A stretch of DNA of 64,000 bases from DASUGC01 sp035606665 (GCA_035606665.1 DATNEY010000019.1:1-64000); one strand, 5' to 3'; numbered from the stretch's first letter, positions 54,352 through 62,891 are shown. Numbers and translations are program-made. Notes: generated by a model from the sequence alone, not told the origin.

Positions 54352-55542
54352 ATGGCTTCATATCTCGACAGTGTTCCCTTCTCAGGCATCATCCGAATCC
54401 GCGACATGATGTACACGGTCGAGCGCCCGTTCCGTCTCGATCAGGGCGACGTGAGCTTTGACGCGCCGGCGACGGTGAAGGCGGCGCTCGAGCAGGGCAT
54501 CCGCGACAACCGCACGCACTACGTCCAGACCACCGGCATTCCTCCGCTGCTCGAACTCATCGCGAAGAAATTGCGCGACCGGAACGGCATCCCCGTGGAA
54601 TCGACCGACGAAGTCATGGTCACGACGGGCGGCATCCACGGTGTGTACGTCGTGTGCCAGGGACTGCTCGAACCCGGCGATGAAGTACTGATGCCTAATC
54701 CTGCGTGGCCACCGGCGCCAGGCAACGTTTCCTGCGCGCATGCCGTGCCGGTGGCTTACCCGCTTTACGAGTCGCGCGGCTGGCGTCCGGATGTGGACGA
54801 AATTCGGCGTCTCGTGACGGACAAGACGCGGGCGATCTACGTGAACTCCCCGAACAATCCAACGGGTGGCGTGCTGACGCGCGGCGATCTCGAAGCCATC
54901 GCAGCGCTGGCGCAGGAAAAGAATCTGTGGGTGATCTCAGACGAAGCCTACGAAGACGTCGTCTTTGAGGGCGAGCAAATCAGCATCGCATCCCTGCCGG
55001 GCATGTACGAGCGGACGATTCCGATCTACACGATGAGCAAGACGTACGCGATCACTGGGTTGCGGCTCGGCTATCTCGCTCTGCGCGATCAGAAGATCCG
55101 CGAGCGCGTCCGCAAGGTGCTGTTCTACACGGTGTCGAACACCTCGTCGCTCGTGCAGTACGGCGCGGCCGGCGCTCTCGCCGGATCCCAACAGGCCGTC
55201 GGCGACTTCCGCACGGAGCTGCTGGCACGACGCGGACTCTTCTACACCGGCATCGCCAAGGCGGCACCGGGGATCTTCAGCGGCAGCCCGCCCGCGGGCG
55301 CGTTCTATGCGTTTCTCAGGATCGACCCGGCCTGGCGCTCTCCCCTGCCGGGCGCTCCCGAGTCACGGTCCTGGGCGATGACGGAGTTTCTCATCAAGAA
55401 AGGACGGATCGGCTGCGTCCCCGGCGCCGACTTCGGAAGCGTCGGCGAGGACCACATCCGCTTCTGTTTCGCGAGAGACCGTGCGGAGATTCAGGGAGCG
55501 CTCGAGTCGATGGCGGAAATTCTCAGTCTCGTTCGATCATGA
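54352..55542 (+). CDS. PLP-dependent aminotransferase, class I/II
   Basis: 396 residues of the aspartate-aminotransferase fold. GIPPLLELIAKKL, TTGGIHGVYVVCQGLLEPGDEVLMPNP, SPNNPTGGVLTRGDLEAI, SDEAYEDVVF, the PLP lysine in YTMSKTYAITGLRLGY and a C-terminal Arg in RFCFAR. Cytoplasmic; substrate not determined. The ATG at 54352 is preferred over 54340 because TATGAT (54339-54344), with CTGACC 17 nt upstream, overlaps the earlier ATG and ends 7 nt before this one. Confidence 0.9.
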   Translation: MASYLDSVPFSGIIRIRDMMYTVERPFRLDQGDVSFDAPATVKAALEQGIRDNRTHYVQTTGIPPLLELIAKKLRDRNGIPVESTDEVMVTTGGIHGVYVVCQGLLEPGDEVLMPNPAWPPAPGNVSCAHAVPVAYPLYESRGWRPDVDEIRRLVTDKTRAIYVNSPNNPTGGVLTRGDLEAIAALAQEKNLWVISDEAYEDVVFEGEQISIASLPGMYERTIPIYTMSKTYAITGLRLGYLALRDQKIRERVRKVLFYTVSNTSSLVQYGAAGALAGSQQAVGDFRTELLARRGLFYTGIAKAAPGIFSGSPPAGAFYAFLRIDPAWRSPLPGAPESRSWAMTEFLIKKGRIGCVPGADFGSVGEDHIRFCFARDRAEIQGALESMAEILSLVRS

Positions 55543-55617
55543 CGACGCCAATGGGAGGGCACTGAGTGCACTAACTTGGCGTCGTTGTCGTCGTTGGTGT
55601 CATTGGCGTCGTTTCAA
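55543..55617. repeat. GGCGTCGTT array, first copy
   Basis: A left arm ACGACGCCAATGG and a right arm of tandem TTGGCGTCGTTGTCGTCGTT units form a hairpin between the convergent aminotransferase and SDR genes. The right arm, from 55565, is nearly identical over about 50 bp to 56449-56498. Confidence 0.7.
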
Positions 55618-55620
55618 GAA

Positions 55621-56361
55621 TCAGCTCACGTGTCTTCCACCATCGACACGAATCGTCTCTCCCGTGATGAAGTCCGAGTCGATCAACAGCAGCACTGCCT
55701 TCGCGATTTCGTCCGGGCCGCCCCAGCGGCCGAGCGGCGTCGCGCGCTCGACAGCCTCTGATTCTTCCTGCGACGTGCCCGGCGGCGCGAGGATCGGACC
55801 CGGCGCAATCGCGTTGACGAGGATGTTGTCGGCGGCCAACTCGAGCGCGAGTGTTTCCGTCAGCGCTTTCACGCCTGCCTTCGCGACGTAGTACGCCGTG
55901 AAGCCCTTGTAGCGGGGCCGCCCGCTCGCGGCGACCCAGTCGGTGAAATTGACGATGCGGCCGCCGCCGGATCGGCGGATGAGCGGTACGGCCGCGTGCG
56001 ACGCGAGAAACGTTCCGTGCAGATCCACCGACAGCTGCCGATGCCACTCGGCCGGCGTGAGCTCACCGAACGGCACCGAGTGGTACACCGACGCCATGTT
56101 CACGAGCACGTCCAGCCGTCCGAACTCGCGCTCGATTGCGGCAACCATCGCATCGCACGCCGCGGCTTCGGACACATCGGCCTGCACCACCAGCGCGCGA
56201 CGCCCCAGACCGCGGACATCGTCCGCCGCTTCATCCGCCTCGCCTTGCGATCGGTTGTACGCGAGCACCACATCCGCGCCGCGTTTCGCGACCGCGGCAG
56301 CGACGACGGCGCCGATCCGGCGAGCACCGGTCAGGACAACGACTTTGTTGGTCAGTTCCAT
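55621..56361 (-). CDS. Short-chain dehydrogenase/reductase (pteridine-reductase-like)
   Basis: 246 residues. Rossmann motif LTGARRIGAVVAAAVAKRG (the GxRRIG form is seen in PTR1-type reductases), NMASVYHS in place of NNAG, and catalytic Tyr-Lys in AYYVAKAG; the usual catalytic Ser position reads NFTDW. C-terminal SDFITGETIRVDGG. NADPH-dependent reduction of a pterin or carbonyl is likely. The ATG at 56361 is chosen because upstream residues derive from the adjacent repeat. Confidence 0.85.
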   Translation of the reverse strand: MELTNKVVVLTGARRIGAVVAAAVAKRGADVVLAYNRSQGEADEAADDVRGLGRRALVVQADVSEAAACDAMVAAIEREFGRLDVLVNMASVYHSVPFGELTPAEWHRQLSVDLHGTFLASHAAVPLIRRSGGGRIVNFTDWVAASGRPRYKGFTAYYVAKAGVKALTETLALELAADNILVNAIAPGPILAPPGTSQEESEAVERATPLGRWGGPDEIAKAVLLLIDSDFITGETIRVDGGRHVS

Positions 56362-56365
56362 AGAG

Positions 56366-56500
56366 TTCCAAAACGACGCCAACGACGCCAATGACACCAA
56401 CGACGCAAAGTTAAGGCACTTGTTCTGGGTGCACGAAGCCAGCGTACTGAATGCCCTGACTTGGCGTCGTTATCGTCGTTGGTGTCATTGGCGTCGTTTT
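56366..56500. repeat. GGCGTCGTT inverted array, second copy
   Basis: The left arm (56366-56410: AAACGACGCCAACGACGCCA and following units) and right arm (56458-56500) are inverted copies around a 45-bp centre. The right arm matches the array at the other end of the SDR gene, so the gene is flanked by near-identical direct repeats. Confidence 0.75.
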
Positions 56501-56501
56501 C

Positions 56502-57002
56502 TCAGTGTCCGCGCAACCGCGCTCTGCCCAAGGCGCGTGAGGTGGCGCGGTGCGCGCGGCGGCCATCGAACGACCAGTCGCCGGAGCCGGTAAGGAAGAG
56601 GCACAGCAGAGCGCCGATGAGCACAATCGAAAACTCCATGCCGTGGCCGCGCGTCGAGTCGCCGATCCAATTGATGTAGAAGCCCCACTGAGCTTGCGTC
56701 TTCCAGAGCAGGATCGCCTGAATACCGATCGCGGCCGCCGAGGCCCAGCGCGCCATCAATCCAAGCGCGATGAGAAGGCCGCCCACGAACTGAACGGATC
56801 CGACGAGCACCGCGATGAGCATGCCGGGCTCGAGGCCGGCGCGGGAAAACGCCGCCGCGGATTGCTCCGGGCCTCCCGGACCGAGGCCGCCGCCGGCGCC
56901 CAGGGCAAAGAGAATGTGGCCGCCGTGGGACACCAGCACGAACGCCAGCGTCAGGCGGAGCGTAAGTAGCCCTGCTGCAGCCACTTGCAGATAGTCAACC
57001 AA
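56502..57002 (-). CDS. DoxX-family membrane protein
   Basis: 166 residues, four hydrophobic helices (LTLRLTLAFVLVSHGGHILFALG; LIAVLVGSVQFVGGLLIALGLM), fitting DoxX. Members act in redox balance or as small quinone-linked membrane proteins. The start is a TTG at 57002; a GTG a few codons later is an alternative. The C-terminus ends in a basic tail. Confidence 0.82.
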   Translation of the reverse strand: MVDYLQVAAAGLLTLRLTLAFVLVSHGGHILFALGAGGGLGPGGPEQSAAAFSRAGLEPGMLIAVLVGSVQFVGGLLIALGLMARWASAAAIGIQAILLWKTQAQWGFYINWIGDSTRGHGMEFSIVLIGALLCLFLTGSGDWSFDGRRAHRATSRALGRARLRGH

Positions 57003-57064
57003 CGCCGGACAAGTTGCAACCCGCCGGTTCGGTTCCCGCGACCCCGCCTGCGTACACTAGCGGC

Positions 57065-58459
57065 GTGTCTGACCCCGCCCTGCTCGACCGACTGTCGCAA
57101 CACCGGACGCTTGCCGGCCTCACGGCGAAAGAACTCGACTGGCTCGTGAAGCACGGCGAAGTCCTCACACTCGCGATCGGCGATGTGCTCACCTCGAAGT
57201 CCAGTCCCGTGCGTGGGCTCTTCATCGTCCTGTCCGGTCATCTGACGATCTACGTCGATCGCGGCGCCGGCCGTCAGAAGGTCATGGAGTGGCACGGCGG
57301 CGATGTCACCGGACTGCTGCCCTACTCACGCCTGGTCGCGCCTCCGAGCGATGTCACGGCGGAGGAACCCACGGAAATTCTGAAGATCGATCGCGAACTC
57401 GTGCCGCAGATGCCGCACGAATGCCCCGAGCTCACCGCCAAGCTCGTCCATGTCATGCTGGATCGCGCGCGGCAATTCACGTCCGCGGATCTCCAGAACG
57501 AGAAGATGTGGTCGCTGGGCAAGCTGGCGGCGGGTCTGGCGCACGAGCTGAACAATCCGGCATCTGCCGTGGTTCGGAGCGCCGAGGGTCTCGCGCACAA
57601 GGTGATCGACGTCGAAACCGCTTCTCGTGTATTCGGCGGCGCCACGCTGACGCCCGCGCAACACTCCGCGGTGGCGCGGGCGCGTTCACTGTGCATGGCG
57701 TCCGGCGCCGTGACGGGACGCTCCGCACTTGCGCGCGCGGATCGCGAAGAACGCATCACCGAGTGGCTGGAGGATCACGGCGCCGAGGGACTCGTCGCGG
57801 ACGCGCTCGTGGATTCGGCGATTACCGAGGAAGCCCTCGATCAGCTTGCCGCCGCGCTCGATCGCGAGTTGCTGCTGGTCGCGCTGGAGCTCCTGGTCGC
57901 GGAGTGCGCCGCCCACCAGCTCGTGAGCGAGATCCAGACCGCGGCCTCGCGCATCCACAAACTCGTCGCCGCCGTGAAGGGCTTCACCTACATGGACCAG
58001 GCGAATCAGCAGAAGCCGGTCGACGTCGGTCAGGCCCTGAGCGACTCGATCCTCGTGCTGAGCTCGAAGGCGCGGAAGAAGGTGGTCGCGATCTCGCTGG
58101 AGGTCGAGCCGGGTCTGCCGCAAATCCTCGGCCTCGGCGGTGCGCTCAACCAGGTCTGGGCCAACCTCATCGACAACGCGCTCGATGCCGCCACGTCTGA
58201 AGTCGTCGTTGCCGCGTGCAAACGCGGCGAGTCTGTCATCGTCAAAGTTCGCGACGATGGCCCGGGGATTCCTGAGGAGATCCGGAAACGAATCTTCGAT
58301 CCGTTCTTCACGACGAAGCCGCAGGGAGAGGGAACCGGGCTGGGACTCGACACGGCGAGGCGTCTCGTCCTTCAGCACCACGGATCGATTGACGTGGAGT
58401 CGAAGCCAGGCCGGACGGAGTTCGCCGTCTGTCTGCCGATCGATCCCGGGAAGATCTGA
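57065..58459 (+). CDS. Histidine kinase with N-terminal cyclic-nucleotide-binding domain
   Basis: 464 residues, cytoplasmic, no transmembrane helix. A cNMP-binding beta-roll (about 10-130, LFIVLSGHLTIYVDRG) leads to an HisKA-type helix with phosphoacceptor His in GKLAAGLAHELNNPASAV and a HATPase_c domain (NLIDNALDA, DDGPGIPEE, GTGLGLDTARRLV). It autophosphorylates in response to a ligand or redox partner. TACACT (57053-57058) is 6 nt before the GTG at 57065. It converges on the gene for a response regulator-flavoprotein fusion, probably its partner. Confidence 0.9.
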   Translation: MSDPALLDRLSQHRTLAGLTAKELDWLVKHGEVLTLAIGDVLTSKSSPVRGLFIVLSGHLTIYVDRGAGRQKVMEWHGGDVTGLLPYSRLVAPPSDVTAEEPTEILKIDRELVPQMPHECPELTAKLVHVMLDRARQFTSADLQNEKMWSLGKLAAGLAHELNNPASAVVRSAEGLAHKVIDVETASRVFGGATLTPAQHSAVARARSLCMASGAVTGRSALARADREERITEWLEDHGAEGLVADALVDSAITEEALDQLAAALDRELLLVALELLVAECAAHQLVSEIQTAASRIHKLVAAVKGFTYMDQANQQKPVDVGQALSDSILVLSSKARKKVVAISLEVEPGLPQILGLGGALNQVWANLIDNALDAATSEVVVAACKRGESVIVKVRDDGPGIPEEIRKRIFDPFFTTKPQGEGTGLGLDTARRLVLQHHGSIDVESKPGRTEFAVCLPIDPGKI

Positions 58460-58462
58460 CTT

Positions 58463-58537
58463 GCCGGGCCTGAAGGCCCGGCCTACGGAGGGCGGGGCTT
58501 CAGCCCGCCGCGCGACCGGCGGCCTAAGGGCCGCCGG
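58463..58537. repeat. Triple REP-like palindrome
   Basis: Three successive hairpins: GCCGGGCCTGAAGGCCCGGC (58463-58482), GGCGGGGCTTCAGCCCGCC (58491-58509) and CCGGCGGCCTAAGGGCCGCCGG (58516-58537), filling the space between two convergent genes. Probably also a bidirectional terminator. Confidence 0.75.
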
Positions 58538-60190
58538 CTACACCGTTTCGAGGTACTTGTGGACCGAATAGATCGCGGCGGAGCCCTCGCCCACGGCCGC
58601 GGCGACGCGGCGATTCGCGCCCGACCGCGTGTCGCCGGCAGCGAAGACACCGGGCATGCTGGTTTCGAACATCATCGGATCCCGCTCGAGGCGCCAGCCG
58701 TGTTCGACACGCGATATGGCCGAGCCCGTGACGATGAATCCCTTGTCGTCGCGCACCAGCGCGCTCGCGAATCGCTCCGTGCGCGGCGCGACGCCAATGA
58801 AGATGAACATCGCGGAGAGATCGCGAGTGATCTTCTCGCCTGTATCGACGTTCCTTATGGTGAGGCGCTCGAGATGTGACTCGCCCTCGACGCCAACGAC
58901 TTCGGAGCGCGTCACGACACTGACATTCGGCGTGTCAGTGATCCGGTCGACCAGGTAACGCGACATCGCCGGGCTGAGCCCGGCCGCGCGAATGATCATG
59001 GTGACTGAACGCGCGTGGCGCGAGTAGAACATCGCGCCCTGCCCCGCGGAGTTCGCACCGCCGACAATCGCGATGTCCCGATCGGCGTAGAGCATCAGCT
59101 CGCTCGTGGCCGCACCGTAGTAGACACCGGCGCCAAGCAGCCGCTCGATTCCCGGGACCTCGAGCATCCGCACGGACATGCCGGTCGCAATCACGACGGC
59201 GTAGCACGACACCTCGCGACCATCCGCGAGCAGGACGATCCGGTAGGGATCTTCCTGGCGAATCCCGGTCACTTCGCATCCAACCAGCAGCTCCGCGCCG
59301 AACCGGCGCGCCTGCGCGGTGGCGCGCGCGGCGAGATCGGCGCCAGTTACACCGGATGGAAAACCGAGGTAGTTCTCGATCATCGAGCTCGTGCCCGCCT
59401 GACCGCCCGGCGCGCTCTGCTCGACAAGGAGTGTCTTCAGGCCTTCGGACGCGGCGTACACCGCGTTGGCCAGGCCGGCCGGGCCGCCGCCGATGATCAC
59501 GACGTCATAGAACGGCCGCGCGGCTTTCGTCTGCAGGCCAATACGCGCGGCGAGCTCGAGATTCGATGGCGCGACGAGATGCGTGCCGTCGGCGAGCAGC
59601 ACTACGGGAAGATGGGGCGCTTCGCCCGCCAGAGACGTCACGAGCTCGCGCGTCGGCGCATCTTTTTCGATGTCGATCCACTGGTACGGCACCTGATTGA
59701 GCGACAGGAACTCGCGGGTCGCGTAGCTCGACGGCGACCACGGCGAACCGACGACGCGGATGCCTTCGTACGGAAGACGGACGCGAGCGGACCATGACGC
59801 GAGCAGGTCATCGAGAATCGGGTACAGCCGCTCCTCTGGGGGATCCCACGGCTTCATTAGGTAGTGGTTCAGTCCGACGTCATTGATGGCCGAGATCGCC
59901 GCCTGTGTGTCGGCATATGCGGTGAGCAGCACCCGGCTCGCGTCGGGATGGAGTTTCTTCGCCTGGATCAGGAGCTCCGTGCCGGTCATGTCCGGCATCC
60001 TTTGATCCACCAGGAACAGAGCCACCGGCGCGCCGCGCTGTTTCAGCTCGCGCGCGACCTCCAGGCCCTCGGTGCCGGAAGCCGCGCGCAGAATGCGGTA
60101 GTCCCGACGGTAGCGATCGCGCAGGTCGCGCTCGATCGCTCTCAGAACCTCGAAGTCGTCGTCGACGGCAAGAATGGCGGGTTTTGGCAA
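58538..60190 (-). CDS. Response regulator fused to thioredoxin-reductase-like flavoprotein
   Basis: 550 residues. A receiver domain (about 1-125: ILAVDDDFEVL, phospho-Asp in LFLVDQRMPDMTG, Thr in LLTAYAD, Lys in LMKPWD), a glutaredoxin-like segment (about 140-215) and an FAD/NAD(P)H thioredoxin-reductase fold (IIGGGPAGLANAVYAASEG, IVGGANSAGQGA, GVFAAGDTRSGANRRVAAAVGEG). The TrxR redox motif CATC is GAAT here, and the glutaredoxin-like CPxC is SPSS, so no active dithiol remains. The TTG at 60190 (LPKPAILAVDDD) is 7 nt after TACAAT. Probably senses or transmits redox state with the convergent kinase. Confidence 0.88.
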   Translation of the reverse strand: MPKPAILAVDDDFEVLRAIERDLRDRYRRDYRILRAASGTEGLEVARELKQRGAPVALFLVDQRMPDMTGTELLIQAKKLHPDASRVLLTAYADTQAAISAINDVGLNHYLMKPWDPPEERLYPILDDLLASWSARVRLPYEGIRVVGSPWSPSSYATREFLSLNQVPYQWIDIEKDAPTRELVTSLAGEAPHLPVVLLADGTHLVAPSNLELAARIGLQTKAARPFYDVVIIGGGPAGLANAVYAASEGLKTLLVEQSAPGGQAGTSSMIENYLGFPSGVTGADLAARATAQARRFGAELLVGCEVTGIRQEDPYRIVLLADGREVSCYAVVIATGMSVRMLEVPGIERLLGAGVYYGAATSELMLYADRDIAIVGGANSAGQGAMFYSRHARSVTMIIRAAGLSPAMSRYLVDRITDTPNVSVVTRSEVVGVEGESHLERLTIRNVDTGEKITRDLSAMFIFIGVAPRTERFASALVRDDKGFIVTGSAISRVEHGWRLERDPMMFETSMPGVFAAGDTRSGANRRVAAAVGEGSAAIYSVHKYLETV

Positions 60191-60229
60191 GGTTCGGATT
60201 GTACCGGGGCCGTGTTTGTCTTTTTGCTT

Positions 60230-60344
60230 GACTAATTGACTTCGGACTAATACTTTGTCCCGGCTAGAGACAAACAAACGGTTCAAGATGCCTGTTTTCT
60301 TGTCTCGTTCGGCCTCTACCACGGCTGAACAGGTGTAATTAGTC
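60230..60344. promoter_or_regulatory. Candidate ROK operators upstream of the uronate operon
   Basis: GACTAAT occurs at 60230-60236 and 60245-60251, and its inverse ATTAGTC at 60338-60344, in an AT-rich region unlike the surrounding DNA, directly before the ROK gene. GAGGA (60351-60355) is its ribosome site. The repeated half-sites suggest binding by the ROK repressor. Confidence 0.45.
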
Positions 60345-60359
60345 TATTAAGAGGATTAA

Positions 60360-61577
60360 ATGAAGCGAGTCAATCCGTCGAGGTTCAGCGTAGCGACCCG
60401 CGGTACCGGGCGCGAAATCAACCGCTCGATCCTCCTGAACCTGATCCGCGCGCATCAGCCGATCTCCCGCGCTGACCTGGCGCGCGTCATGGGTGTCCGC
60501 CGCGGCGCGGTCTCACTGCTCGTCAACGACCTTCTCAAGGAAGGTCTCGTCATCGAAGGCGCCACCGGCGAGACGCTTCGGGGCCGGAAGCCCACCTTCC
60601 TCTATATAGATTCCCGCCGCCGCGCTGTCGTCGCCGTCGATGTTCGCGCGAGCCGCACCTTCATCCAGCTCACGGACCTGCTCGGCAAGGCCGTCGCGGG
60701 TATCGAGAACTTCCCGACGCCGCGCGATCCGAAAGCCTTCGTTCAGGAGCTCGCCGATCGCATCCGCCAGCTTCAGGCGCAGCATCCCGATCTTTCCAGC
60801 ATCGAGGGCCTCGGCGTCGTCGTGCCGGGCATGGTGGAGCGATCGACGATGCAGATTCTGCATGCGCCGACGCTGGGCTGGCGCAACGTGTCGCTGCGCG
60901 AGCCGCTCGCGGCCGCAACGGGGCTCTCCGTGCAGATCGAAAACTCCGGCCGCGCGTGCGTGCTGGCGCAGGCGTGGGCCGTTCGGGACGGCAGCGCGCC
61001 CGGCGATCTGGTCTTCGTGTCCATTTCCGACGGCGTCGGCGTCGGCGTGATGATTCACGGCGAGCTCGTGCGCGGCGCCCACAACATCGCCGGCGAGTTC
61101 GGCCATGTGCCGCTCTCGCTCGATGGCCCGCGCTGTTCGTGCGGATCGACCGGTTGCTGGGAGGCCTACGTCTCCAATCGCGCCACACTGGCGCGCTATT
61201 TCGGCCGCGAGATCGAGTCGTCCGGTCCAGCGCGCGTCGAAGAGCGCGCGTTCAGCATCGAGGATCTCGTCGCGCGAGCGCGGTCGGGCGACGCGAAAGC
61301 CGTCACGGCGATTCAAGCGACGGCCCGGTATCTCGGTCTGGGCCTCGCCTCCGTCATCAACGCCACTGATCCGGCGCGTGTGTACATCGGCGGTGAAATC
61401 ACCGCGGCCTGGGACCTCATCGAGGACGCGGTCCGCGCGGCCCTTGCCGAGCGCGCGCTGACCCCAGCGGCCGCCACCACGGATATTCGGCCGGTGGCGA
61501 GTCACGAACATCCGCGTCTCCAGGGCGCTGCCGCGCTCGTTGCGTCGCCGGCGTTTGCGGCGCCAGCTGTTGCTTGA
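60360..61577 (+). CDS. ROK-family transcriptional regulator
   Basis: 405 residues. A winged helix (about 20-80, LLNLIRAHQPISRADLARVMGVRRGAVSLLVNDLL) is followed by a ROK sugar-kinase-like domain with the zinc motif CSCGSTGCWE (about 258-267) and DGVGVGVMIHGELVRGAHNIAGEFGH. NagC/XylR-type regulators bind DNA until a sugar or sugar acid is bound. It lies directly upstream of uronate-catabolism genes, so a hexuronate intermediate is the likely effector. Confidence 0.9.
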   Translation: MKRVNPSRFSVATRGTGREINRSILLNLIRAHQPISRADLARVMGVRRGAVSLLVNDLLKEGLVIEGATGETLRGRKPTFLYIDSRRRAVVAVDVRASRTFIQLTDLLGKAVAGIENFPTPRDPKAFVQELADRIRQLQAQHPDLSSIEGLGVVVPGMVERSTMQILHAPTLGWRNVSLREPLAAATGLSVQIENSGRACVLAQAWAVRDGSAPGDLVFVSISDGVGVGVMIHGELVRGAHNIAGEFGHVPLSLDGPRCSCGSTGCWEAYVSNRATLARYFGREIESSGPARVEERAFSIEDLVARARSGDAKAVTAIQATARYLGLGLASVINATDPARVYIGGEITAAWDLIEDAVRAALAERALTPAAATTDIRPVASHEHPRLQGAAALVASPAFAAPAVA

Positions 61578-61583
61578 ACGTGG

Positions 61584-61629
61584 GGCGGCCCTTTAGGGCT
61601 GCCTGCGCCGCCGGGCCTGAAGGCCCGGC
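61584..61629. repeat. Double REP-like palindrome after the ROK gene
   Basis: GGCGGCCCTTTAGGGCTGCC (61584-61603) and GCCGGGCCTGAAGGCCCGGC (61610-61629), in the 87-bp gap before the isomerase gene. Both genes run the same way, so it may attenuate transcription or stabilise mRNA ends. Confidence 0.7.
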
Positions 61630-61664
61630 CTACGAAAGACCGATCGAGGAAGCGAGAGATTGAA

Positions 61665-62510
61665 ATGTCAGCACCGACACTCGAACGCATCAGCTCGACC
61701 ACATGCGTGGTCAGGAACACGGCAGGCCAGACGGGCCGAAGCCAATCCGTCACGCCGGCCACAACGGCGTCGCGCCATCTGCACTACGGCCGCGTGATTC
61801 TCAAGGCTGGCGAAGCGCCCGTGGCGGTGAACACGGCCGGTCTCGAGACGGCGTTCATCGCCCTCTCGGGCGAGGCGACGATTGCCGTCGCCGGCTCGTC
61901 GTACACGCTGCGGCCGTACGACTCGCTCTACGTTCCCCGTGATTCGAATCTCACGATCACGCCGGGCGCGGCGGGCTGCGATCTCGCGGAAGTCGCGGCG
62001 CCCGTCGATCGCGCGCATCCAATTCAATTCGTTGAGTTTGCGAAGGTCCAGGTCGATCCCGGTTTGCACTTCGCCGCCGGCGGACCCTCGGCGAAGCGCG
62101 AGCTCAACGTCCTCATCGGCAAGAACGTCGAAGCGGGCCGCATCATGGCCGGCGTCACGTTCAGCGAGCCGGGCAACTGGACCTCGTGGCCTCCGCACGA
62201 ACACGCGGTGCTCGCCGAGGAGGCGTATCTCTACTTCAACATGCCGGCGCCGGGCTTCGGCGTGCAGCTCGTCTACACCAACACGCAGGATCCCGAGCTC
62301 GCGACGATCGTCCGCGACGGCGACGTCGTGCTGATGCCGCAGGGCTATCACCCCAACGTCGCGGCGCCGGGCGGCAACATCAACTTCCTCTGGATGATGG
62401 CGGCGACCCGCGAGGACGTGGATCGACAGTTCGGCGTCGTCAACGTACAGCCGGAGTTCGCGGCCGGTGGATCGGGCCTGGATCCGGGCAAGGCGCAGAA
62501 GAAATCATGA
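61665..62510 (+). CDS. IolB/KduI-family sugar-acid isomerase
   Basis: 281 residues forming two cupin domains. The second carries PPHEHAVLAEEAYLYF and DGDVVLMPQGYHPNVAAPGG, as in 5-deoxyglucuronate isomerase IolB and its relative KduI (metal site His-x-His, Glu, His). With KdgF- and KduD-like genes behind it, a KduI-like step (5-keto-4-deoxyuronate to 3-deoxy-2,5-diketogluconate) is likely, although sequence is closer to IolB. Overlaps the cupin gene by 4 bp. Confidence 0.82.
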   Translation: MSAPTLERISSTTCVVRNTAGQTGRSQSVTPATTASRHLHYGRVILKAGEAPVAVNTAGLETAFIALSGEATIAVAGSSYTLRPYDSLYVPRDSNLTITPGAAGCDLAEVAAPVDRAHPIQFVEFAKVQVDPGLHFAAGGPSAKRELNVLIGKNVEAGRIMAGVTFSEPGNWTSWPPHEHAVLAEEAYLYFNMPAPGFGVQLVYTNTQDPELATIVRDGDVVLMPQGYHPNVAAPGGNINFLWMMAATREDVDRQFGVVNVQPEFAAGGSGLDPGKAQKKS

Positions 62511-62875
62511 GCAACCACGACACGACGCTGGCGTTTCAACACACGGACTGGGCTTCGGTGCCGGTCGAACACCCGGCCGAGGGCATCGCGCGGCAGATGG
62601 TGTACGGCGAGCGCGTCATGGTGTGCCGCCTGCGCATCGCCCCGCACACGGTGACGCCGGTGCACTCGCATCTGCACGAGCAGATCACGCTCGTCGAGCA
62701 GGGACCTGTCGAGTTCTTCATCGACGGCCAGTCACGCATCGTGAACACCGGCGAGGTCCTGCACTTCCCGTCGAACATCCGGCATGGCGCGACGATGCTC
62801 GATCGCGAGGTCGTGTTGATCGACATCTTCTCGCCAATCCGCGAGGACTTCCTCCCGGCGAAGCCGCGCACGTGA
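62507..62875 (+). CDS. kdgF: KdgF-like cupin
   Basis: 122 residues, single cupin with metal-site motif TPVHSHLHEQITLVEQG and GEVLHFPSNIRHGATML. KdgF converts unsaturated (4,5-unsaturated) galacturonate/mannuronate monomers to linear ketones in pectin and alginate breakdown. It sits between the isomerase and KduD genes, with a 4-bp overlap upstream. The gene name rests on context plus fold. Confidence 0.8.
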   Translation: MSNHDTTLAFQHTDWASVPVEHPAEGIARQMVYGERVMVCRLRIAPHTVTPVHSHLHEQITLVEQGPVEFFIDGQSRIVNTGEVLHFPSNIRHGATMLDREVVLIDIFSPIREDFLPAKPRT

Positions 62876-62891
62876 GAGAGGCACACGAACG

